From: Phytophthora hibernalis
Taxonomy: Eukaryota; Oomycota; Peronosporomycetes; Peronosporales; Peronosporaceae
Assembly (NCBI GenBank): GCA_012656075.1
Contig: JAAKBF010000039.1
Location: 62,001-126,000, forward strand
DNA: 64,000 nucleotides
Reading direction: 5' to 3'
This document shows, one piece after another, positions 11,120 to 21,425 of the stretch. Position numbers and translations under genes: made by a program. The notes below the pieces were generated by a model. The model saw only the letters and a program-made list of their open reading frames with translations, had not been told where the DNA came from and searched no databases. The stretch's first letter is position 1; each line of letters opens with the position of its first letter.

Positions 11120-13037
11120 TTGAGCGACACTCTGTATTTCTCATTTGGTAAAACACCTTTGAAGACTCAAGCCACTGGTATGGCGGACGAAGACCCCGGT
11201 GACTTGGAGTGGACGCAGATATGGCGAGCCAACGAAGGCCGTGCAAGTCGTTACGTATTTGTAAGTGATGCTCTCCCTCGGTTTGCAACCGTGCGTAGTG
11301 ATCTTCACAGCTGCACAATCAATCACTTGGAGAACGAAGACGTCGACCTCGCGCTAACACGTCACTCCATGGGATCTGTGTTGACTGCGTGCCGCTCGGA
11401 CCGCTGTCAAATCCCCGACAACGACGACGTGTGCATGTGCCGGTACAATGTTAATACGTACATTGCAGGCAGCACGGCAGTTGTGTACCAGCAACGTTGG
11501 CTCTTGATGCCAGACCCCAGCGCTGAGTCGCCTCCCGATCCCCATTTAACGCGGGAGATGCGTGAGTTGCTTGCTACAAGTCTGGAAACCAACCCGTCCA
11601 CGTCGTCGTATCAACTGTACATCCTCACATACTTTCGTGTGGAAATGGGTGATTTGGCTACCCCCTCGAAAAGATCACAAGTAACACATTTTATGTCAAC
11701 CTGGAGGCGTACTCACTCTTCCGATGCAACTGATCGAGTAATACAGCTCGTCAATGCTTAACTCTACTGTAGTATGATGTTGAGATTTGCGCTGCTATAC
11801 CCGGTGATGCTGTCTATTTCAGCAAAGACATTGGGGTAAACGACCAAGTGATTCCCTGGGTTAGCGTTGGTAGCGAGGTCGACCCCCTTATTTCAAGTCG
11901 GCATTTCCTGCTATCAATAGCTTCACGACTAACTCGAGGTACAGTGTGATCCATTGAAGACGACCGTTGTCCACGTGGATACCACATTTAAAATTGTTCG
12001 TCAGCGTTATCCGGTGGTGGTAATCGGGTTTTCGGACAAGGGCGGGTCCTTTTTCCCCATCGACTACTTTTGCACTTCAAGCCGTAAGGAGGTCGACATT
12101 TCGTGGTGTCTTCGTGCGTTGAAGACCGCCGCGACACGTTCGTACGTTCGGTCTCGTCTTCGAGACGGAATTCGTCATGATGAACGGCGATAACGCCCAA
12201 TACAATGCGTGCGCGGATGAGCTGCCATCGACGACGGTACTAATGTGTTGGTACCATGTATTGGACAATGTATTCAACCAATTCAAGGCCAGAGGCGTTG
12301 AACCCAAACAGACGGCGCAGTTCTTTGAGAATTTGTATGACCTTCATTTCGCCCCGCGAGCTGTATTTGAAGATCTCAAGACGCGAGCAATCGCTAGATG
12401 GGATACATTGATGCCTGGTAGTGTAGTGTGCAGCGTGGCCCGGTACATAATGTCGTCGTGGCTCAACCATCGGAGGTTTGGTAATTGGCAGGCGTTCCAC
12501 ACGCCATCGGGGTGTTGCAAGACGAATAACCCCTTGGAGCAGTACAACCGGACCTTAAAGCACTACCCTCGCGCTGCACCTCGCGAGCTACTGGACTCAT
12601 GAACATGGCTCGAGTGGCGTTTATGGCGGAGCAACGAGTTTTCGCAAATACCTCAGAGATATCTGTTCGCTTGTTCAAGGTATACAAGACTCTAATGAAC
12701 TACCAGTGCATCGCCTGACATCTGTCGGTGGTGTAGCTACAATAAATTACAGTGCGAGTCAACTTCCTGTTACGTCCACAGTAAATTATCGGCAAAACTT
12801 CTGAAGTCGATTGGCTCTGTGAATTCCCTCCGCATCCAACTTGAAGGGTTGCCAACCAGCGGATGGATGGTGGATTTGGGAGAAAGTGCATGTGCATACT
12901 TGTACCATGCCAAGTACAACGTGTGTGTGCACCTTGTAGCAGCTGCTGTAAATGCAGGCCTACCACTCCCCGGTTTAACACCGCCCACCCGCCGCTTCAT
13001 CGCTGATCACGCCGTGTACGTCGTACCCGCCCAATAA
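11120..13037 (+). pseudogene. Decayed Mutator-like (MULE) transposase
   Basis: A 213-codon N-terminal reading (11120-11761) contains a Cys/His region (CTINHLE, CRSDRCQIP) and DPHLTREMRELL, as in the N-terminal part of oomycete MULE transposases. The catalytic part starts at 11,954 with HVDTTFKIVRQRYPVVVIGF (first Asp), continues with NGDNAQYNAC near 12,180 (second Asp region) and CWYHVLDNV at 12,245, and ends with NNPLEQYNRTLK. A SWIM-like zinc motif closes it near 12,860-12,945 (GWMVDLGESACAYLYHAK...CVHLVAA); the expected CxC pair is reduced to a single Cys there. Frames shift and stops occur at 11,761, 12,170 and 12,602, so the copy is dead. No terminal inverted repeats were identified. Confidence 0.75.
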
Positions 13038-13622
13038 CCCAGCTGGATGAGTCGGTAGGACTCTGATGTGGATCGCGACATTCCCGCGGACGCTGCTCCT
13101 GATGATTAACGGCGCGTTGTATTTGTCGACCTCATTCTGTCCGTGGGTGAGCAGAGAAAAATTGTTGCATCGCTCGATCAAATGACCGCCTTTGATAGAA
13201 TTGCCGGTAGACTACAGCGCCAAGATATGACCGTGGCAACTGTTCGCGATATATTTGACATTGTTCTAGGCGGATATGATGACATGGATAGGTACTTAAC
13301 CCCAATAAGATCAAAATAACGACAAAAAGGACCAAATCTGGAGAAGCACGCTTGGCATCAATTTTTACGTAGTAACAGGCAGGCATATAAAGCACTGCGT
13401 TAGCTATACAAGATGGTCCCTTGCTTATAAGTCTATCTTAGTTTGTTGCCATGTTCTACCGCAAAGAAAAATATCACTAAACATATCAAAATTGGAATTT
13501 GTCGTTTTAAGTTTAGGACAAAATCTGTGGAGCCAATAATAGAATGCACTCGTTACGTAGACCAACTATATGGACATTAAACCAATTATACTGCAACTTT
13601 AGCACCTCTTACAGCAACTGTA
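13038..13622. other. Gene-poor AT-rich stretch
   Basis: No gene is seen. The sequence separates the MULE remnant from the palindrome cluster that follows. Confidence 0.45.
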
Positions 13623-13818
13623 CCCCCGAACCCTAAACCTCCCCTCCGGGGGTGGCATGGCAAATGTCGAGGTTTAGCACACCGCTCGAAGGCTTCGCTT
13701 CGCACGTCGATGCTAAACGTCTCTGGCCAAGCCCATTCGTTTGACCCTAGTCTTGCAGCGCTGCGCTTGATCTCGCCGGCTGAAGCCGGCGACTTTGGTT
13801 GCTTTTCAGGTACTAGGG
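13623..13818. repeat. GC-rich cluster of nested palindromes
   Basis: In about 200 bp of GC-rich DNA set in AT-rich surroundings there are several inverted repeats: CCCCCG against CGGGGG near 13,623-13,652, the palindrome GCAGCGCTGC at 13755-13764, and CGCCGGC-TGAA-GCCGGCG at 13774-13791, a stable tetraloop hairpin. An outer CCCTAGT/ACTAGGG pair at 13745-13751 and 13812-13818 encloses the last two. Related TTTAGC/GCTAAA stretches occur between. Hairpins of this kind sit near the ends of some transposons (Helitron 3' ends, LTR or foldback elements), but I cannot assign a class. Confidence 0.55.
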
Positions 13819-14050
13819 TTATTCGCCTGTCTTTAACGAGATAGTTGGTCTACGTAGGCACTTTTATAATACAATCCAGTCAAAACGAGGCAAACCGGGA
13901 TCTTGGTGTGTGCAGAATAAGTTCTGTCATATCAGACACAACACCCCTCCATGTAGTACCTGGCGCTACATACAAAATACAAGATACGTGTGTCCTTAAT
14001 ATTATGATTAAGGACAAAATTGCCCACCAATCAGGTTCAGAAGAATCCAT

Positions 14051-14535
14051 TTGGTCCTCATTTTAAGGACAAAAATATTGGGGCTAACCGTTCACGCGGA
14101 AATCATCGAGTTTCCTGACTTTGAGAGTGGATTAGCTAAACTTAAAGCCGGTGTCGATACGACCTTGCTGAGAAGCGATCCTAAAGCATTGAATCGCCTT
14201 TCCATCACTCCAAAAGCTCAACCGCGATCTCAACCATCCGCGGTCACAAACAAGTCCAAAATGAAGCGTGTCGTCGAGGTTATGGACGAGAATATTACCA
14301 ACAAAGCTCGAAAGCACAGCTCGCCCGGTAATAAGTTCATCGACGTCTCCTGGGTTTCTGTGACGTCAGTAGCTGCTGAGCGCTTTTTTCTACCGTAAAA
14401 GCACTGTCGGATACTTGTGCAAAAGCATGACCCCTCGAAGTGATCATGTTTTAAAGCTGAACTGGGGCTTAGTGATGCCAGCAGATGTGTCAATGGCAAT
14501 CGAGAAACCCATGCACAACGCGACTGCAGTGGTGT
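14051..14535 (+). pseudogene. hAT transposase C-terminal remnant
   Basis: The reading from 14,051 contains FPDFESGLAKLKAG and LRSDPKALNRLS, typical of the linker before the hAT dimerisation region. It continues with KFIDVSWVSVTSVAAERFF near 14,335-14,390, matching the family pattern FID..F...TSN..ERFFS. After a one-base shift the segment CKSMTPRSDHVLKLNW resembles the SMTP...E.LLFLK end of hAT proteins. The RNase-H-like core upstream is missing, so this is a 3' fragment. Assignment rests on motif memory only. Confidence 0.5.
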
Positions 14536-14726
14536 AATTCAGAGCAATAGATTGCAATCATTGGCATTAAGATTGTTCAGATTGCAATAATTGATTGTTC
14601 CAGTGTCTCCAATCAATATACAGTTTATGTTTTCACAGCTCTGTGCTCAACCCGATGGGCGTCGACAGGCAGGAATACATGCCCTCGTAGCGGTACCTTC
14701 GCATACAGGCATATTCTAAAAATGCC

Positions 14727-14798
14727 CTTCGCGAAAAGCAAGTAACTTTACTTCGAAGGTCTTCTAGCTGTACTTCGAAGTACTTGCTTTTCACGAAG
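14727..14798. repeat. 18-bp inverted repeat with one mismatch
   Basis: CTTCGCGAAAAGCAAGTA at 14727-14744 pairs with TACTTGCTTTTCACGAAG at 14781-14798 (17 of 18). The loop itself contains TACTTCGAAG twice. A GAATTT low-complexity run follows at about 14,805-14,825. It could be a foldback element or transposon end next to the hAT remnant. Confidence 0.65.
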
Positions 14799-14847
14799 AC
14801 GTCGAATTTGAATTTGAATTTAAATTTGGTGCGGTTTATAAGGCTAA

Positions 14848-15374
14848 CTATTCTCCCGAAGTCGCGCTCAACTGCTCCTTTGGAGGGCGGGTTCCTAGGA
14901 ATACGTCTCCACGGTAGTAGCCTATCGCCAATACGTCGAGGAAACGGTAAGCCTTTTGAGTTGGTCCTTCGAATGGGGCGCTAAAACGTAGTGGTCCATT
15001 GGGGGTTATTAAGTGATCTACGTGCTGCCAACCATGCATGTGGAGATTCACAAAGAGATAGGGTCCAGCCGCCATGACAGTGCGGACAGCTCCTTCGACT
15101 CAGCGAAGTTGGCGGTCATAAACAGCGCCCACGCGCCAGAGTTCTGAAGCATGCCCAGATGCACTACTTGCACACCATGGGCGAAGCTCATTTACAGCAA
15201 CGGAAACTACGAGTTGCCGTTGTCCACGCGCGCGACGATAGTCTCCTTGCTCAGCAACTGCACCCCTTCCTCTTTGCCAAACTACTTGATGCACACGAAA
15301 TCGAAGACTGCGGACACGGGAAACATCTCGATACCGTCGACGCAGTACTTCTCGGCACTGACCACCTCACGTAG
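14848..15374 (-). pseudogene. Degraded coding remnant of unknown family
   Basis: Read on the minus strand from about 15,374, the sequence gives protein-like text in alternating frames (DGIEMFPVSAVFDFVC, GVQLLSKETIVARVDNGN, AHGVQVVHLGMLQNSGAW) broken by several stops. It ends with a 75-codon open stretch from 15075 (ATG) containing YLFVNLHMHGWQHVDHL and AYRFLDVLAIGYYRGDVF. The composition is that of a globular protein, not of random DNA. I do not recognise the family. It looks like an old copy of a multi-copy gene. Confidence 0.35.
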
Positions 15375-16334
15375 TCCAGATGTCAATCGACAATCACAAT
15401 CTCGATATTGTGATTTGAGGCAGTTAGAGCCGATCAGGCCCCGCTGCTATTGAATTCCACCAACCAGACTGCTAGAACCGATCATGAAGGAGAAAACGCT
15501 CGTGATTTTGGCGCCAACTTTTGAAGTGACGACGCTCCGAGGAATCATGGACCCGTTCTGGCATTATATTCTCCAAATTACTTCGAGCCCTCAAGCCCAG
15601 ATTCGTCACACAAGCCCAGCATGGCCTCAACCCCAGCAACATCACCCAAACACCGAAATCGTCAAGCTGCTTTTCATGGATCCCACCCCAACAAAGCGCA
15701 CGTGCAGCGTTTGCTATGAAGTCGTCAAGCAAAAAAACAAGCCGGCTACAAGAACTTGATAGCTCATCGCCAAGGCCCCGATGGGTTTGAAACCGTGATA
15801 TGGAGTGCGCGACGAAGGGTTGCTGGCCAATGAGCAGCATGTTTGTTCATATAGATGCCGCAGACACCTACGGCTGGGCCAACTAACCGCTCAGATAAAA
15901 AGTGTTGTGAATACGTAAAAGAACACCGGGTAGATGATCACGAGTTACATTTGGCACATCCACTCTTTGCAAACGTTTAGCACCATTTTCCACGGTGCTG
16001 GATTTTGCCTTCATCCGTTCAATAATAGCAAGCGAAGCGGAAAGAGACGTTATCCATCCTGAACACCCGAGAATAATTATGAATGGACCAAAGACAGCAG
16101 CCACCACGAATGTGTTCAAAACTACCAACGTATTCGGGTAATGGAGTATAGACACACTATATTCAGAGCTAACTGCACTGTGATTCACAGTGTGAAGTGT
16201 ATTGCAAATCGCTGGTAAGCCCTCGTACCGGTACAGGTATCAGTTTGTGGAAACCAGTCTGTACCGGTAGTCGAGCACATCCACGAACGTTCTTTTGAAG
16301 AGGTCCTGACCGCACAATGGAGACTTTACTGTGG
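15375..16334. other. Gene-poor stretch, nothing firm
   Basis: About 1 kb upstream of the S66 peptidase gene. The minus strand at 15,883-16,188 is stop-free for 101 codons with one hydrophobic segment, but it lacks an ATG at its head and resembles no family I know. Confidence 0.4.
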
Positions 16335-16341
16335 TCATTTC
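16335..16341 (+). promoter_or_regulatory. Oomycete Inr-like element TCATTTC
   Basis: It matches the oomycete initiator consensus YCAYTYY and lies 43 bp before the ATG chosen for the S66 peptidase gene, a usual distance. Its position argues that the in-frame GTG at 16351 is not the start. Confidence 0.4.
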
Positions 16342-16383
16342 AGGCGACAAGTGCTATCAAAGTTTAAAGGGCCAAGTCCATCG

Positions 16384-17504
16384 ATGGCACCTCTAATTCG
16401 AGCTCCAGCCCTCGTCAAAGGCGACACCATTGCCTTCGTGGCGCCAGCATCAGGCCTTGCAGCTCTGGTGCCCCACCGACTGACCAAAGCTCGAGACGAG
16501 CTTGAGCGATATGGATTTCGAGTCAAAATTTACCCGTCCGTGACTCGAACGACCCAAGAAAATACAAAGACTCAGGAGACCAGGGATGGCGATGCCATTG
16601 CTGCAGTTGATCGCACGGTGTGTAGTGCATACAGCTCTGCAGATGCCGAAACACGAGCAAATGAGCTGATGGAAGCGTTTCGAGACCTGGAGGTGGCAGC
16701 GATCGTCTGCACCATTGGAGGCTTCACTTCGCACGAAGTTCTAGAGTATCTCGACTTTGAGGTACTCGCCGCGCACCCTAAAATCTTCTGTGGGTTCTCG
16801 GACATCACGACTCTGCATCTCGCACTCTACAGCAAGACGAAGTTATGCAGTTTCTACGGTCCTGCAGCTGTCGTTCAATTCGGCGAGTTTCCTGGTCCTG
16901 TGGCGTACACGATGACATCGTTCTGGAAGTCGGTGCAGTTTCCTGCAGAGCCACTAGGGAGGTGACTCCGTCGGCTGAATGGACCGACGACAAAACTGCG
17001 AATTGGCTCACACGTGCTGACATCACGCACCAAGACGTCATGAAGCCAAACCCCGGCCATACCTGGCTAAGAGCTGGAAGTGCCACGGGTCCGATTCTTG
17101 GTGGTTGTCTGCCTACTCTGCTTCAGGTGCGAGGATCCGAGTTCATGCCCGACCTTCAAGATGCCATTCTACTGCTTGAAACGCCCGAAGGAGCGCAGTT
17201 TGACCAAGGAATGGACCTCGCAGACGTCAACGTGGCGCTGGGATGGTTGCGTGTGGACGGCACCTTCGGTAAGATTCGGGGCCTTGTAGTCGGTCGAGCA
17301 TTTGCATACTCAGAAGCACAAGTGGAGGAACTGCAGCGGCTAATTCGTCACCACACCCGTAACACAAATTTTCCGATTCTCTACGGCGTGGACGTCGGGC
17401 ACACGAACCCGATCGCAACTATCCCGCTCGGTTGTCAAGCTGCACTAGATGTGTCCACGAACTCGTTCAGAATTCTCGAGAGTGGAGTGGCTGAGAGGAA
17501 GTGA
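16384..17504 (+). CDS. LD-carboxypeptidase / MccF-like serine peptidase (family S66)
   Basis: The family cleaves amide bonds at L,D- or acyl-aminonucleotide links, in bacteria for murein recycling or microcin C7 immunity. The role in oomycetes is unknown. The start is ATG 16384 (MAPLIRAPALVKGDTIAFVAPAS). FCGFSDITTLHLAL carries the nucleophile Ser, ILLLETPE is near the place of the catalytic Glu, and VDVGHTNP carries the His, so the Ser-Glu-His triad looks complete. Length of about 370 residues fits the family. One frame break sits at the GGG run at 16957-16959; restoring one base would rejoin both halves, so I regard the gene as intact. There is no signal peptide or intron, so it is probably cytosolic. 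Horizontal origin from bacteria is plausible given the family's distribution. Confidence 0.85.
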
Positions 17505-18022
17505 ACTCGTGGAATTTAAGGCAAACTAGGACGTCAAATTGTTTGTAGGCTATGAAAACATTTCCAGTTGCAACCTCATTCTTCGTCTTGCGACTGTGGA
17601 TCTTGCGTATGAATACACTTCCCACTAAGTGAGAATAGCAAAGCAGCTTGTGGTGAAACATCATGATGAAACCAACGGCTTGCCCCAACAAAAGTGGTAT
17701 GACACGGCGAGACTCGTTGAAACGGACGCAAAACGAATTCGTGCTGTGTCGATGTCCTTGGAAGACTCGCCAACGCGTTACATGAATGCAAATCGCTGGA
17801 CGGAAACTGGTCTTGCACGCGGATAATGGAATGGTTCAATTATTATGAGATGATGCAGCATTAGCCACGAGATCGATACTGGGACGATACGAAACTCGTA
17901 GCAAACCATCCCAGCCTCTAGTGCATGCTCACCCTTAACCCACCTAGACAACGGATCCAGCAGACTCATCAATGCATTCTGGTTTTTGCCTCGCATCCAG
18001 CTCGAGATCACCCCAAGCACCC
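17505..18022. other. Intergenic, promoter of the PLAC8 gene
   Basis: No gene is seen. Near 17,973 GCATTCTGG followed by TTTTTGCC resembles an oomycete Inr plus flanking promoter region. This suggests transcription starts there and translation begins at ATG 18023, not at ATG 17972. Confidence 0.4.
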
Positions 18023-18700
18023 ATGTCGGAGCTCCTTACTGTCACGACCCCACAAGACACCCCGCGCGTTGCGTATACTATCCACGATACGTTGAGTCCC
18101 GAAGTAGTCGTACCCTGCACGCCGGGAGGTGATGGCCCCAATGCTTACAAACGGATCGACGATGACATCACGCTCGGCATTGCGACTGGATACTGGACGA
18201 CCGACCTCTTCGCCTGCTTCGACAACCTCGTGCACACGTTGACGGCCACTTTGTGTCCGTGCGTCTCGCTCGCTCAGATCACTCATCGCCTGGGCGTGGT
18301 GCCGTTCAACACGGCGCTGCTGTTCTTCACGTTGGTGTGCGTTTTGGAGCTGTCGATGGTGGCGTTCACCGTCCTGCAGTTCGTCTCCGTGACGGTGTTC
18401 GGTCACAACGTGAGCGTTCACTACTTCCACGCACACCGCGTGGAGGAGCCCCGTCCAGCCATCAACAGCAGCTTCGTAACCATTGTGGTGCTGATGCACG
18501 CGACGTTCGTTGCCGCTCTGTGGATGCTGCGCAACCGGATCCGCAGCCAGTTCCAGATCCCAGGCTCCAATTCCAACGACTGTGTGACCGTCACGTGCTG
18601 CCCATGCCTCTCGACAGCTCAAATGGCGTCGCACATCAAGAGCTTCCAACCCGGTTCGTGCTCTTTCGCTCCTGTGGACACGTTACCTCGCTACCAGTGA
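18023..18700 (+). CDS. PLAC8-family cysteine-rich membrane protein
   Basis: PLAC8 proteins are small Cys-rich membrane-associated proteins linked in plants to organ-size control and metal transport. The oomycete role is unknown. The reading of about 225 residues has the typical split Cys blocks: GYWTTDLFACFDN...LCPCVSLAQI near residues 50-85, and CVTVTCCPCLSTAQMASHI near the C-terminus. Between them lie two hydrophobic segments (ALLFFTLVCVLELSMVAF and SFVTIVVLMHATFVAALWML) that likely cross or enter the membrane. The frame is uninterrupted, without intron. ATG 18023 is preferred because promoter-like sequence overlaps the upstream ATG 17972. Confidence 0.8.
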   Translation: MSELLTVTTPQDTPRVAYTIHDTLSPEVVVPCTPGGDGPNAYKRIDDDITLGIATGYWTTDLFACFDNLVHTLTATLCPCVSLAQITHRLGVVPFNTALLFFTLVCVLELSMVAFTVLQFVSVTVFGHNVSVHYFHAHRVEEPRPAINSSFVTIVVLMHATFVAALWMLRNRIRSQFQIPGSNSNDCVTVTCCPCLSTAQMASHIKSFQPGSCSFAPVDTLPRYQ

Positions 18701-18933
18701 GTTACCCACCAATGCACATTGCATAGGTAACCATGCGCTCGCCTTGAGCCATACCAAACGAAGTCGCACGTAGCACTTCAACATGACAATAATTTTGATG
18801 ACATCACAATAATTGTCTAATCCGTCTCACCTTACAAATATCCCGTTGAATTCTTAATTGCAATTTCAAATCATTTCGTTCGTACCTAATCATTTCAACC
18901 AATAAGTGCGACTATTCTGAACCACACACCAAA
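18701..18933. other. Intergenic, promoter of the EF-G2 gene
   Basis: AT-rich, with ATCATTTCAACC near 18,888-18,900 matching the Inr consensus, about 40 bp before ATG 18934. Confidence 0.4.
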
Positions 18934-21354
18934 ATGCTACGTCAATTGGGCTCTAGTTCTCGGTGTGCTGCATGGTGGGCGTCGTCCCGACGCCCCTCAG
19001 CCGGTTCTGCGGGTCGTCTCTACTGCACCAGCGTCTGGCGCGTCCATGGAGCTCTTTGGTATCTATCACCGCCCAGAATTCCGGTCAGGAGGACGTTGCG
19101 AGTATCCGGAACATCGGCATTTTGGCGCATATCGACGCTGGCAAGACCACCACAACGGAACGGATGCTGTTCTACTCTGGAGCCATCAGGAGGATGGGCG
19201 AGGTGCACGATGGAGACGCTACCATGGATTTTATGCCCCTGGAACGGGAGCGCGGCATCACCATTGGCGCCGCAGCCATCAGCTTCTCGTGGCGCGACCA
19301 CCACGTCAATCTGATCGACACCCCGGGTCACGTGGACTTTACTATTGAAGTGGAGAGAGCTGTGCGCGTGCTGGACGGAGCGGTGGCTGTGTTGGATGGC
19401 GTCGCGGGTGTGGAGGCGCAGACGGAGACTGTCTGGGAGCAGGCGGACAGGTACAAAGTGCCTCGCATTGCTTTTGTAAACAAACTGGACCGTGAAGGAG
19501 CGAGCTTTGTGACGGCTTGTGAGTCTATTGAAGCCAGGTTCGGAGTGCAGACGCTGTGTGTGCAGTTGCCTGTTGGAGAGGAAGCGGCGTTTGAAGGATT
19601 GCTGGATCTCGTCGACATGCAGTTGATCAAGTGGGTGGATAAGGAAGGCGAACAGGTTCAGCGCCTTCCGTTGTTGTCGTCCGCAGGTGGCAAGATGGCG
19701 GATTTGTATGCGCAGGCTATTGAAGGACGACAGACGCTGATTGAGCGCGCGTCGAATTTCGACGAGGAGCTCGGTGAACTATTCCTGATGGAAGAAGATA
19801 TCGATAATGACACGCTAAAGGCGGCACTGCGTCGTATTACGGTACAGCGTGATATGACGTCGCAAGCGGTTGTAACGCTGTGTGGCAGTGCGCTCAAGAA
19901 CAAGGGTGCAGCCGCTGCTGGACGCGGTCGTGGACTATTTGCCGTCGCCTTTGGACTTGTCTCCGTTTGAGGCGCACATTGTTGTAGGCGGCAAAAAATC
20001 ACGCGGACGTAGTCACGGAGGAGAAAGTCAAGTGGTGCAGCTCAAGGCGTCGTCTAGTGAGCCGCTGTGTGCACTGGCGTTCAAGGTTCAACACGACCGT
20101 CAACGTGGACTGGTGGTTTTCTTCCGCGTGTATTCCGGTGTGCTAAATGCCAAGACTCAGCTGTTGAACGCTTCTCGTGGCGGTACGAAGGAAAGGCTGA
20201 CGAGGCTCATGCACGTGTCCGCTGACGACCAGGAGGCCGTGGAAAGCATATCGGCTGGTCACATTGGCGCAGCTGTGGGGCTTAAGCACACTTTCACGGG
20301 TGACACGCTCGTGAGTGCCAAGGATGCGACCCACCAACTTGTGCTGCCTGGTGTCCAAATCCCCAAGCCTGTCTTCACGTGTTCCATTGAGGCTGAATCG
20401 TCAGCAAAACAGAAAGATCTGGACAAGGCACTGGAAAACTTGCAGCGCGAGGATCCGAGCTTTGTTGTAACAGTGGATGATGAGACTGGTCAAACGCTTA
20501 TGTCCGGCATGGGTGAGCTCCATTTGGATATTATCAAGGAGCGTCTGCGCAGTGAGTACAAGCTCGAGCCTTCGATCGGTGCTATGCGTGTGGCTTACTT
20601 GGAGAGCATCACAAACTCTGTTGAGCTGCCATACACGCACGATGTTATGCTGGGCACTGATCGCCACTTTGCAAAGCTTACTGTCCTCGTGGACCCACTT
20701 CTTGAGCACCAAGAAGAAGACCAAGACGGTGATGACGAGGAGGATGAAAGCAGTAGCAATGTGGTGCACTGGAAGAACCAGGGGGCGAGGAAGCTGCCGC
20801 ATGCTTTCGCACTAGCGATTGAGGAAGGTCTACGGACTGGACTGAGCCGTGGCGTCCTGACACCGAACCGTGTTGTATACGTAAAGGTCACAGTGGATGA
20901 AGCTGATTGTGAATGGGACAACGACTCCAGTGCTGCTTCGTTTCGTGCAGCTGTTGCACTTGGACTGAAGGAGGCTCTTAAGGAGGCCGGGCCTGTGATT
21001 TTGGAGCCGATGATGAAGCTGGAGGTGCATTCTCCTGATCGCTGCGTTGGTGATGTTCTTGCCGACTTGAGTTCTCAAAGACGCGCACATATCCAAGAAG
21101 TGGGCTCGGCATCAGGCGGAGAAGGAGGCGATTCGACTGCCAACCAAGGTCGCTCCATTGTACATGCCCACGTGCCACTTGCACACATGGTGGGTTACGC
21201 CACCTTGCTGCGCTCAAAGACGCAGGGTGAAGCCTCCTTCGGTATTCAATTCCTACGCTATGCCGAGGTGGACCCAGCTACTCGTGACCGTCTCACTGGA
21301 AATCTTCGGAAATCTCCGCCAAAGCAGTTCAAGGCATCTACATCAGAGGATTGA
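18934..21354 (+). CDS. GFM2: Mitochondrial elongation factor G 2 (ribosome-releasing GTPase)
   Basis: EF-G2mt works with the ribosome recycling factor to split mitochondrial ribosomes after termination. The GTPase domain opens with NIGILAHIDAGKTTTTER (P-loop), then GDATMDFMPLERERGITI (switch I), LIDTPGHVDF (G3) and NKLD (G4). Domains II-V follow to 21354, including GMGELHLDIIKERLR. The DGDATMDFM-type switch fits EF-G2 better than EF-G1. The N-terminal frame from ATG 18934 (MLRQLGSSSRCAAWWASS) is a good mitochondrial presequence, but it joins the GTPase frame only through a shift near 19,050-19,070. A second break lies at about 19,905 (loss of a GT dinucleotide or similar). An acidic EEDQDGDDEEDESS insertion in domain IV is unusual. 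I take the gene as functional. The alternative is EF-G1. Confidence 0.88.
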
Positions 21355-21425
21355 GACAAGGAATGGGAGACATCAATAGAGTTTGTGTTCGAGCTCGTGT
21401 TCTTCTTACTTCTGCGTGCTCGCCC

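Noticed and set aside
15883..16188. 101-codon minus-strand frame with a hydrophobic segment
   Set aside because: It opens at GTG without ATG, no family likeness, no neighbour support.
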